Assembly: GCF_030052815.1 (NCBI RefSeq)
Contig: NC_079505.1
Location: 78,810,351 to 78,874,350 of the forward strand
Source: Hevea brasiliensis
Lineage: Eukaryota; Streptophyta; Magnoliopsida; Malpighiales; Euphorbiaceae
DNA length: 64,000 bases
Direction of reading: 5' to 3'
Notes under the pieces: generated by a model
Databases searched by the model: none
What the model was told of the DNA's origin: nothing
What the model saw: the letters and a program-made list of their open reading frames with translations, nothing else
In this document: one piece after another, positions 49,104-61,532 of the stretch
Position numbering within the stretch: the stretch's first letter is position 1
How the letters are laid out: each line of letters begins with the position of its first letter
Program-made: the position numbers and the translations under genes

Positions 49104-51150
49104 TGTGAAAACCCATATACAATTATTATTTATTATTATTTTATTTTAATTAGCTAACAATAATTTAATATATTTATAAAAAATATATTTTTTTTATTAA
49201 ATGATCTACTTATTTATTTTTAGATATATATATATTATTTTTGAAATTAAATATATATCTGCAATCTGAACAACCCAGTTCAATAATAACTCTTATCCCA
49301 TTCTACACCTAATAGAACTCTTGAAATATATATATACCCTAATCATCTCTTCTGCTAAACTTTGCTCTCAAAATCTGTTTGTCACCTCCTTTTCCTATCA
49401 AATACTCTCAACAGGTATTTTCATAATCTTTTATTTATTGTTATACGTATATATATATAAAATAATATGATGTGCGCAGATAATTTTTAAATTTTTTATT
49501 TCTCAATTCATTACCTTTGATTATGTTTTTAAAATAAAAATTCTCGTTCTTCGTTTAATAATAGGTGAATTTGATTTTATTTTCTCTCCTTAAACTGTTA
49601 CAACTACTCTATAAATTTATTTTTCTTCTCTTTGACTATCGGTACTGAATTGGATTGATCATAATTACAGTGAGACAATATCTTTAAATATATATATTGG
49701 AAGGCAGCGTCCCTGTTCGTCTTCGGCAGGTCCCGTCCCTGTTCATTTATATATATATAAGTTATTATATTTTATTATTATTTGATATTTTTCTTTAATA
49801 TTTTGGGTGTGTAGGAGATTTGAATATTCAATCAATCAGTTGAAATTGTCTCTCTTCCATTGAAATAACTATTGTCTTGGAGGTTCCAGGTGAGTGGTAA
49901 TTATAGTACATGGCACTGTTTTGTCCCTTTTAAAATTTCTTAGCATTAAGTTTGTTATTAAATGAAATTTTAAATCAATATTTTAACAATGATTTTATAT
50001 GTGATTTTCTAAAGTTTTATTTTATTATTGAATTTTATTTCTATTTTGATTAAATAATTGATTTTGCCAACTATCTCTGCATTAGACCCATTAGGATTCC
50101 GGGAACAGGCCTTTAATGTATTTATATTGATTGATATTTGACTATAAAATTTACTGATATGTTACTGAATTGATTTGAGATTGATTTGATTTTATTGAAT
50201 TGATTTGATATTGATTTGATTTTATTGAATTGATTTGAGATTGATTTGATTTTATTTACTCTCTGAAACTATTGAAATACACTATTGGAATTGCACTATC
50301 AGTTATTATTTGCTATCTGAAATTTTTTATTGATTTTGATAGATTTGTACAAATTGATTTTCTGTTTTGAATTGGTACCTGTGCCAGTATCTGTTTCTGT
50401 TATCTAGCCCCGCCGTGTGGACTATCACGGTATTAGGTTGCATTGTCGAGTCATGCATCATTGCAGTTTATGGTTTGCATTAGTATCATATGCATTGATA
50501 TCTGTGAAGGAGGAGGAAGATATCTGATATCTGGTAGCGCGCTTACCATCTGGCCTTTGGTGATGTGGGGTATCATCACCCTGGTGCACTGTACCATAAA
50601 ATTTTTATTGAATGAATTTATTTTATATATATGTTTTATGAAATCATTTTATTAATGATTTTGACAGCATGAGCATAATTTTATTGAATAGAAAATTTAT
50701 TGTGAAATTAATCAAGCGTCTGCCTGTTACTACCTCGTTGTGTGCTATAATTATCATTCATTGAGCATCTAACTCAAACCACGTTTTCTCTGTCTGTTAT
50801 TTGTTTCAGATCAGTAGAATTCTGCAGCTGATCCAAATATTCAGTCCATTTTCTGGAGAGGGACGACTTTGATTTGTTCTCATGGTATGCCCAAATTCAT
50901 GTTTTCTCGGGCTAATAATTAGTTTAGTTTATTGAACAGTTTAAGTTTTTATTTGAAATCTGTAGAGACTCCGCAGTTTACCTATGGGATATTTATGATG
51001 TTTATTCAGCATTTTATTTATTTGGATTTTATCTATTTTTGGGATTAGTAATTGACTATATATTCGTTCAAGATACTCTGATAAGGCTTGCATGATTTAA
51101 GAATACTTAAATTATGCGCTGGTCACGGTTCAGAATTTTGGGTCGTGACA
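49104..51150 (+). mobile_element. 3' LTR of the truncated gypsy element
   Basis: Begins TGTGAAAACCC directly after the polypurine tract AAGGGGGGAAGTA and ends GGGTCGTGACA, giving 2047 bp. The five bases after it are ATGAG. A TATA-like region lies at about 49329. No 5' LTR partner exists in the window. Confidence 0.85.
50166..50255. repeat. 30-bp minisatellite, three copies, inside the LTR
   Basis: Three adjacent 30-bp units of the form TGAATTGATTTGAKATTGAT plus TTGATTTTAT; they differ at one position. Confidence 0.9.
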
Positions 51151-52528
51151 ATGAGCCACAAAAGTAAATATTGTAGAAAACTTTTCTAGCCATTTAAAAT
51201 AAAAAAAGGTAAATTATTATTCGAAAGGTTATTTTACTCTATCCATATCACCTGCGAATATGATATTTTAATTAATTATATTTATATTCTTTTATGTCAA
51301 TATTATAATATTCTCATTTTATTATTTTTATTAATGAACTGTTAAATTTTATCTAAAAAAAATTCAAAAACGGCTTAATTATTTTATTTTCTATTTTTTT
51401 CTTGTTAATTTTTATTTTTCACATTGACTAGCGTAACTGTGAACGAATAATTAAGATCAACGTCAAGAAAATGTAAACAATATATTAAAATTAGTTAATT
51501 AATAAATATAAAAATATTAAAAATAAATTAAATTTCAATTTATATAAGGTGATTTAAAAAATACCTTGAATCGTAAAAAAAAAATAATAAAAAAGAAATA
51601 TCGAACATACCTTTTGTAATTTAATAAAAAATAAATTTTATTAAATTTTGAATTAACGTAATGAAGGTAGCAAAACAAAATGAAGTCAAAAAATGGATTC
51701 TTTCTTCTGCAGAACCTACTAATTTTGAAAAACCTTGTTTTCTAGCGCCATTAGTCAAAGTCTTCTAACAAATATTTAATGTACCTTGTAATAAGGTTTG
51801 GAAAAATTCATGGAATGACAGATAATTTCTTCAACTGTTTTCTTCTTGTCCGTTTGTTTTATTTTCTTTTTATTCAATCTAAAATTAGACGTCACGCCGT
51901 TTATGATTTGGATTGAAATCAGAATTGATTCGAAGTTTTAATTTGGGAAGGACAGAGATTAAGATTGTAATTTCAATTATATCGTTCAAAATTTAATTTA
52001 ATTGATTTAATATAATCGTTGAAAAATATTTTAAAATTATTAAAATATTTTAAAAATATTTACAATAATAACAAATAATAATTTAACAAATAGTTGAAAT
52101 TTTCTTTATAATAGTAATAGTTTAAAAAATTATTGAAAGATTTAAGCTTTATTTATTTTATGAAAAATAAATTGTATGCTCATAAAAATATTTTTTTATT
52201 ATTTGATTGCATTGCTATATTGATAATACTTATTTATTTTATGTATATATAATGAAAAATAATTTTTTAAAAAAATGAAAATATTTTATTTAAAAATGAT
52301 TTATTTTTTATTAAAAAAATATTTTTTATTTGATTAATTTTTTAAAAGTTTTCAAATGATAAAAAATAAAAAAAAAATTCGTAAAATAAGCGAAGCCTAA
52401 ACCCAAGTGGAGCTTACGCAAGTTGGGCTGCGGTAAGACACAAACAGAGATGACCACAAACTTGGCCCAGCTTACCCCAATTGGTATCTCTTCTAGCGTT
52501 GAGTTTAGTGGTATAAATAAACCTAGTC
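51151..52528 (+). repeat. 1.4-kb segmental duplication, right copy
   Basis: Matches 46658-48050 from the first base after the gypsy LTR to CCTAGTC. Sampled stretches differ at only a few per cent, mainly single-base changes plus a small gap near the start. Beyond 52528 the two copies part company. Confidence 0.9.
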
Positions 52529-54080
52529 ACTCATGAGTTGCTTGAAGTTGGACTTGATAAAAATTCAACTTAGTTTGGGTCATTTAAAAAATGAGTTAAG
52601 CTCAAATTTAATTTTTAAACTCATTTAATAAATAAATCAAATTCAAGTTTTATAGTGTTCGATTCGTTAAGGCTCGTGAGCCAACTCATTTGCAAACTCG
52701 TAAGTTGATTTGAGAGTAAACTCATTAAATAAACTTGTGAATATACTCGTTAAATAAACTCGTGAATATGCTTATTTATAAAAATATTTATATTAGTTAT
52801 TTTATTTTATTATATTATAAATATTTATTATTTTATTATAAATATTTTAAAAATAATATATTATTTAAAATTATGACAATAAAAAATATAATATATAAAA
52901 TGTATTTATTAAATATAATTATTTGTAATTTAAATTTAATTTTTTAGAAAAATTAATTTTTTTTTACATGAGTGCTGATCAAAATTATATAATTTAAACT
53001 TCATACCTTTAAACTTAAAACTCACTCCATAAATGGGTCGAGTTATTCATGAACTGCTCGAAAGCCAGTTCAATAAAAAAACCTCATTTTGTTTGAGCTT
53101 ATTTAGAGCTCATTTTCTAAAGGAGATAACCTTGAACTTGTGGTCATTCGGCTCGAACTCAACATGAGCTAGGCTCAAACTCAAAAAAATTTTGATGAAT
53201 CAAGTCTGAACTCTTCGAAACTCGACTCTACTTGATTCATTTATTGAGCCTCTAATGCAATTTTTATATTATATTTAATTTATTTGAAAATTTTAAATTC
53301 CTTTGTCATAATATATAATAAAATATCCAAGTGAGTCTGATCTAGTGATGAACATGCACTACACCTTATGGATTGATCAAATGTTGGATTCATGCTAATT
53401 AACCTTTTCTTGTGAAAAAAAAAAAGTCACAAATAAATAACTCAATTTTAATTTTTATAAAAAAATAAAATTCAATAATATTATTTATGGACATCAAATA
53501 TATATGTGTGAAAATTTTTAATAAAAAGAAAGGTCAATTGAACATATTTTGAAGTGGTCCGCAATTGCATATCATATAAAACAAATGTAAATTGATCAAA
53601 TTATTATACCAATTATTCATGTATTAAGTGTGAAAGAATCAAAATATGTAGCAGCTATAATCATTTGAGTGATTTGCTGCGATGCATTAGGAGCAGCAAC
53701 GTGATTTCCATGCTCATTCAAAGTTTAAGAAATATCTTTAATGTGTTTCTGAGCTTACATTTTTGCCTTCTAATTTTTTACATGAAGTAAACTACATATA
53801 TTTACCCAACATATGTTGTTGCATTTTCTAAATAGCAAATTGAAATTTATTAAATTTACTTCTTAGAAAAATAGTAAGACAAAAATTGAATCAAATGGAG
53901 TTTAATTTTATGTATTTAAAATGAATCAAAAGAAATACAACTTCAACATCCATAGCCTTTTTTTGGGTACTTTTTGAGTATCCAAAAGTTGTTACAGATA
54001 AATCTGTGTTTTTCACTTCTTGACATGAGAAATAAATATAGATTAAATTACTATAGAATATAGATTTAAGGTGTTGCAGC
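52529..54080. other. Intergenic with a decayed inverted-symmetry repeat
   Basis: About 52529-53255 is rich in CTCATGAG-, GAGCTC- and CTCGAA-type motifs in both orientations around an AT-rich centre, like a decayed foldback element; its ends are not sharp. The rest is AT-rich with no gene. Confidence 0.4.
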
Positions 54081-55512
<1,432 letters not shown>

Positions 55513-57303
55513 TGTTGCTTTCTTGGATTTCTTGAATGAGAGAAAATCAGGGTGGGAGAAATGGGTTGGAATGTGAGATATATAAGAGATGAAGCTTTGC
55601 TTTTTCTTTTGCATGGCTGTTTGAGTAATTTGCATGGTCAATAGCAGATGCAACTAATTAATGGTGGCCTGGTTGGTGGGTATTCCCAAACTAAAATCAC
55701 CAAACCAAAACTGATTAGTGCTAAATCTTACTATATTTTACTCTTATAACTTTCAAACTAATTTTCAGGATTCATCTGTCCTTCAGCCTCCCCCCATGCT
55801 CAAGTTGAGGTGTATTGTGCACAAATTTTATCTCCTGGAAAAGGGTCCTATTAATATATTATTTGAAGCGTGAAGCCATCTTTTAGACTTTTATTTGGTG
55901 TGGAATTCATGGTTGGATGGTCGGATTTGAACAGATTAGGTTAAACAAAGATGATTATGTGACCTCAATATTTTTGATTTCGGGTTTTGTTGCTCAGTTT
56001 TTTTATTTTCCATGCCATCGAGGTCAATTCACGCATGTCTTAAATTATACTTCAAGAAAACAAGAATGGCTATAAGCTGTCTTGCTTACATTTTTTGTTT
56101 GCTTTTCCAAGAGTGAAAATATAGATGGAGGAAAATCATCAGCCAGAGTCATGATCTTGAAGTGCAAGATTTGGATATTCATCAAGTAAGCAACTTCAAT
56201 CATTCGAGTTGACTTTGCTATTAGAATGAGGTATTGATCTCAAGGATACCCTTCTCTTTTTATAAAAAAGAAGAGTATAAATTAGTATCATGTAATTTAA
56301 TATTTTTATAAAGCAGAGAGTATGTATTGTTTTGGTGACAATTATGTATTTCACTAAATAAACACATTAAAAAAAAAAAATCAAAACTTGTACATCGAAA
56401 CCCATCCTCTCCTTTCTCATCCTCCACCCTTCTTCTCCATGGAAACCTGGCAACTACTCATCCTCACCTTCACACAACCCAAAAACCATCTCTCCCTCAT
56501 TTCCCCGAACCCATCTTTTCTCTTCTCGAGAACACCCGGTCATGCCCGGTCATGCTCTCTGCTTCGCGTGGTTCTTTACTAGTTACTACTGTTTAAAGTT
56601 CTAGAATTGACAGAAGAAATATTGGGAAGGTTTCCTTAAAGAACCATATCAATGGCTGAAAGTGGGAGGGTCCTCATTGGTCGCTTGGGTTTTGGTTCAA
56701 GGCTTTGCTATCTTGTAGCATGGGTTGTGACTAGTGGCTTTGATTTTTCCTTAGATTTTCTAGATTGGAAGCAAAAATGGAGAGGGAAAAAAAATCTCTT
56801 GGATTTGCTTTAAGGCGGTGTTGCGGTGTTACCATTATCCCACTGGTGAAAACTTTTCTACTCAAATCACTGAAGATTTCATTTTCAACTATGCAGTCCT
56901 GAAAGTTGAAACAATACTGGAATTTGACTTGAAGTAAACTAAATTTGAGTGGCAACATAGGCATCTAACAAAGCTAATGAAGCATGGAACTGAAATGTTG
57001 CTCATGATTTAATTAGGGCCTCAGCTCCGCCCGTGCTTGCATGCAATGGTCGTTTAATGAAACGACATGTAATTTTCTAAAAATTGACAGCGAAATGCGG
57101 GTCAAATAGAAAAACAAAGATGTATCTTATGGGCAAAGATGAAAATACTAATCTTTCCATATACTTTTAAAATATTGCCATCACGAAATCAAAGCTAGAG
57201 ATCATGTCATGGGGAAACAAAGACATCCATTTCTGGTCACATAATATTTAAAAATTGTGAGAGATAAAAACTTGAGTCAAATAAGCATTTCAAACCTAAT
57301 ACG
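55513..57303. other. Peroxidase promoter and intergenic
   Basis: 55513-55700 should hold the leader and promoter of the peroxidase. A C/T-rich stretch at 56390-56580 could be an exon relic but has no recognisable protein. Nothing else is supported. Confidence 0.45.
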
Positions 57304-58116
57304 TCAGGTATACAGCTCAGAATCAAAAGGATGATCCTTAATCTTACTAAACTTTAAGTATTTATCCTCAGCATCTCCCTTAGAGCTCAAGTCAATGCCA
57401 TGCAACACAGTTCTCTGCAGGATAGACTTTATAAGAGCTACCACAGAACCACCACATTCAGGCCAGGAAAGACAGAGAGCTCCTCTGATGTTCCTCATCT
57501 GGCATCGAGCTAAGAGTGCAGCTGCCAAGCCATCCACCATACTCCCTGAAGGAAAATAGTCTAAACCCTTCAGTAAGGATGAAACTCCACAGACACCATC
57601 TTGCCCTTTCCTCTCTGCCAACGTCTCTAGCTTGAAAGCACATGTTTCATCAGATGAAAGCTTACCCCTGAAATTCTGGCTCTGAACTGAATCCCAGATT
57701 AGAACCCTCTCAGGAATGATTTGTTCACCAATAAGCAACTTTGCAACCACATTAGATCTCTCAGTACTGACAGAGCACTGAATGGAAACCAGAAGAGTCA
57801 AATTATCAGCATTGTTTAGGGCATAGATGTTGCAGGATTTGTTTCCAAGAGAGGGTTTGAAAGTATTGCCTGAGAAAGGAATCTCGGGTAGGAAGACACT
57901 ACCGATTAGGGTCTTTGAGGATACATGGTTGAAGACATAAAGAGATGAGGTAGATAAGGCAATGATGAGGAGAGTTGGACGAAGTGGTTGATCAGGTTTA
58001 GGATTAGAGAATAGAAGGAAAGGAGATGGAAGTGGTGATGAAGGAGGTGTGAAGTTGTTGAGATCTTCCTGAAAGAACCTTGAAGGTGGTGGAATCTCTG
58101 TGAGGACATCTTCCAT
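57304..58116 (-). CDS. Probable proteasome assembly chaperone 1 (PAC1/PSMG1-like)
   Basis: One coding exon of 270 residues starting MEDVLTEIPPPSRF. A proline-rich N-terminal segment precedes alternating hydrophobic strands (LLIIALSTSSLYVFNH, LTLLVSIQCSV) and a Cys/Leu-rich C-terminal half. There is no signal peptide or membrane span. The family assignment is from overall likeness to plant proteins annotated as PAC1, a chaperone that pairs with PAC2 to assemble the 20S proteasome alpha ring; no diagnostic motif proves it. An in-frame ATG at 58182 lies inside the leader intron, since a good acceptor (CTGTCACAG) ends at 58141, so the ATG at 58116 is used. Confidence 0.65.
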   Translation of the reverse strand: MEDVLTEIPPPSRFFQEDLNNFTPPSSPLPSPFLLFSNPKPDQPLRPTLLIIALSTSSLYVFNHVSSKTLIGSVFLPEIPFSGNTFKPSLGNKSCNIYALNNADNLTLLVSIQCSVSTERSNVVAKLLIGEQIIPERVLIWDSVQSQNFRGKLSSDETCAFKLETLAERKGQDGVCGVSSLLKGLDYFPSGSMVDGLAAALLARCQMRNIRGALCLSWPECGGSVVALIKSILQRTVLHGIDLSSKGDAEDKYLKFSKIKDHPFDSELYT

Positions 58117-59560
58117 CTTGAGCGCAAGTTGAACAAAAAGCTGTGACAGTAGATAAATCATGAGAACCATTGGTACAGTCATTTGTCAATAAGGGTTGTA
58201 GATTAATATCAGATCAATGACTCTTCCAGGTTAGTTTGCAAGTTATCAGAATAAAATCAGAAAAATATAAAAATTGAATCATGAAAGTTCACTCTCTCAC
58301 ATAGGTTACAAGAAATGACCTTCAATAACTGTATAAAAATATATTTATGTAGTATAATTCACTCAAAGGCGCATTGATGTTCATCTTCAGCATGCATAGG
58401 TGTATGTCCAATGTCTCAAAAGGGATAGTTGAATCCTAAACAATTTGCAATTGCAACTATAACATTTTCCCATTTTGTGCCACAGAACTTCCTAACAGCA
58501 TGTCAAGGTTTATGGCAAGCCCCCACTAGACAATCTTCACATTTTTGGGAATTTTAGTCCAGGCATTACATTGTGTTCTTGATAGGAGATAATTTCTAAC
58601 ACAAAACATTAACAATACCTATATTTTAGAAATCCAGATAAAAATAAACAAGAAGTAAAAGATATATGTATATAAAAATGTACTAGAATCCACAAATTAA
58701 TAATTTCAATTAATAGCTAGAAGCCTCAAGTATCCGCACTTGGTAGTTGATAATAAGAAAAAGCACATACCATATAAAAATTATTCCTAAGTGTAAGCGA
58801 TAATGTGGAATTATTAACAATTTAAGTTGACAAATAGACTATGGCAGCATTAACTTGACACGGGAAAGGAACAAAAGAAAAAGAAAATTGAGTTGAAAAT
58901 TGGGCAGGCGGCGAACAATAGAGCTAGAGGAAGATGATAAAATGGAAGAGAGAGAATATCGTGAAGCAGTGGCTGGAAGAAGAAGAAGAAGAAAAGGAAA
59001 GAATTTGAGGAATAATAGAGAGAGAGAGAGAGAGAGAAGATGTATGATGGACAGAGGCAGCATAGTCCTTTTTTTTTTTTTTTACTTTTGTTGAATTGCT
59101 TTGTAAAAAAGGATGAAACAATTCACAAAATTTAACCCCACAAGCAATTCACAGTTCTAAGGAGTTTTTACATATCCATGAATTGATCCCTACGAAAGAA
59201 TTGATGGAAGAATGAGTTAAAATTACTTTTGATCCAAAGCAAAGGGCTGCGACCCATTAATTTCAGAAAATATGAACGAGTAGTAATCAGCTTTCAGAAA
59301 ATGAGACCAAGCAGTAATCAACAGCAGAAATATGAGCTCATAAGCCAGAAATTTGGTATTTAACATCCAGGATAAACCCTAATCCACAAATCGTTGGCTT
59401 CCAGGAAGCCCAGTTTTATATATCACTAATGTTTTCCCAGGAAACAAACGGATTCCAATATCTTCTAAAAAAGAAAAACAGAAAGGATAATAAGAAGGCG
59501 AGCTATGGAAAACGTACCTGAGATTGGAAAACGACGTTGATGAGGAGTCGCAGAGAAGAA
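58117..59560 (-). other. 5' UTR exon and leader intron of the PAC1-like gene
   Basis: A donor CAG|GTACG lies at 59518/59517, and an acceptor ends at 58141. Together they define a leader intron of about 1377 bp separating a non-coding first exon (about 59518-59560 or further) from the coding exon. A (GA)n-rich block sits within the intron. Confidence 0.6.
58979..59038. repeat. (GAA)n and (GA)n microsatellites
   Basis: A short GAA run at about 58979-58992 and an AG run of about 11 units at 59017-59038, inside the leader intron of the PAC1-like gene. Confidence 0.9.
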
Positions 59561-61532
59561 AGCTTAAGCCTTTCTGGCCCTGTGTATAATTTCTTGTTGC
59601 TCAAGAAGCAGGCTTCTCGAAACAAAGGCCTTTTTATTCATTTATTTTTTTTTCTCCTTTTCCATATTCTCTTATTCTTTAATTTTAAAAAAACTTTAAT
59701 TAAAATAATACGGACTCCCTTTGAAATTGGATTAAATTTAACTAATTAAAAGTAATTTATTTTAATTTTTTATTTAATGTAATTTTATAGAGTAAAAATA
59801 TTTACAAGTGCCTGAAATTGACATTTCAATAGATAATTTTTTTTTTGTAAATTAATACATTAAAAAAATGAGTACATCTAATTAATAAATTTAAAATAAT
59901 TAATCATAATTATAAATTTAAAAAAATATTTAATTTTTTTAAATTAAACCATTTCATTTTCTTAAACAAATAACTAATTTTAATTTAATTGAGCAATTTA
60001 TCTTAATTAATGAATATCTTAATAAAATTGAAAAGTAAACTAAAAATAAGATAGATATTAAAAATTTTAAGTGACTTAAATGTGTAAAAAATAGAAAAAG
60101 AAATTTATTGATTTTATATTTCATAAAGAATTATTTAAATTATATAAAAAAATAATTTATTTACCTATCCAGTAAATATGAAATCTTAATAAAATAGAAA
60201 ATAATACCTTTTCAATATATATATATACATTTGACCTAATAATTTGATTTCTTGATAGTTTTCGACTTGAAAGATATGCATACATATGCTTCGTCCAAGC
60301 ACGTAACGAACGCATGACATAACCATCATTGATTTATCAAAAAAAGAAAAATCTTGATTAAAGATAACAGTCCCTATCTTTGCATAATTTTAAATCCTAG
60401 AGTGCCACTAAATAGGAACTCCTGGAAAGCCACTAAATAGAAACTAACTACTATTAAGACAGACATCATATTTTCATAGTTAGGAAGACCTATATAAAGA
60501 CATCACATTTTCATTGCAAGGTATGTCATTCTCTTTAATGAATTTTACATACTATATTAGAGATTCCTGGGAACATAATTTCATGAACCACAACAAGGAG
60601 TTCACAATTTTTCTCCCAAAAAAAAACCTTCAATTAATGTCGCGAGAATTCCAAGTGCCTATGATGATCATAAACATAAAAAAAGAAGGCATCCAATCTT
60701 AAATTTCCAAGTTATGTGGTTTCTCACTTGTTGCATTGACCAATGTAACTACAGCTTTCCATAATTATAGTAACAAATTATTTATAAAAACAACTCATTG
60801 ATCAAACTCAAAAACCACATGGAAATACTAACATCCCTCTTCTTACTGAACAAAGAAAAATTAAATGTAATGAGCAACCCTCAAAATTGGATGGGGGCTC
60901 AGTTTTTACAGTTTGTGAATCAATGCATGTTTTCTTACGACGGATCAAATGCAAGCAAATGAATAATCAACCAACTCACTCAATACAACCTTTAATTTCC
61001 ATTTCAGCATGTGAATTTTATGTCCATCCACACGCCCTTGAATTGCAGAGGATCCTTTTTACTTTCGGATCAGTCCTTCCAGTGTGGCCATAGAATACAT
61101 CAGACATGTAATATAATACCACAGGGTCCTCAACTGCAAAATAAACAACAGAGACAAATATTTTCTTTTAATTTAATTACAGTGAAAGCAAACTAAGATA
61201 ATGCAATAAAATGATGCATACGTTGTTTGTAATGAATGAAAACGTTAAATGCCTTCGAATCCCCACATCAATGAAATGCTTCATTGTTCTTTATGCAGTA
61301 CTAGAGTTTAGTTCACATCTTACCATAAAAAGAAGAAAGCACCAATAAGTCTTTTTTTTTTTAAATATAGTATTCATAGTTTAAAATTGGATCATTTTTA
61401 CTAATTTTGATGAGCAAGAACAAAATCACAGATAAATGCATGCATAAAACACAACGAGATTGTTTCCAAATGGCTCCACCAAAATACCACCTTCGTGTGA
61501 GTTATGTTGAGGCTGCAATTAACGATTTTGGT
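59561..61532. other. Intergenic, AT-rich, then the LOH 3' UTR
   Basis: 59640-60280 is very AT-rich. 60280-61532 is mixed and its right end should be the 3' UTR of the minus-strand ceramide synthase. No gene is supported. Confidence 0.5.

Noticed and set aside
56388..56582. A Pro/Ser-rich open frame
   Set aside because: C/T-rich sequence gives such frames by chance; no homology was recognised.
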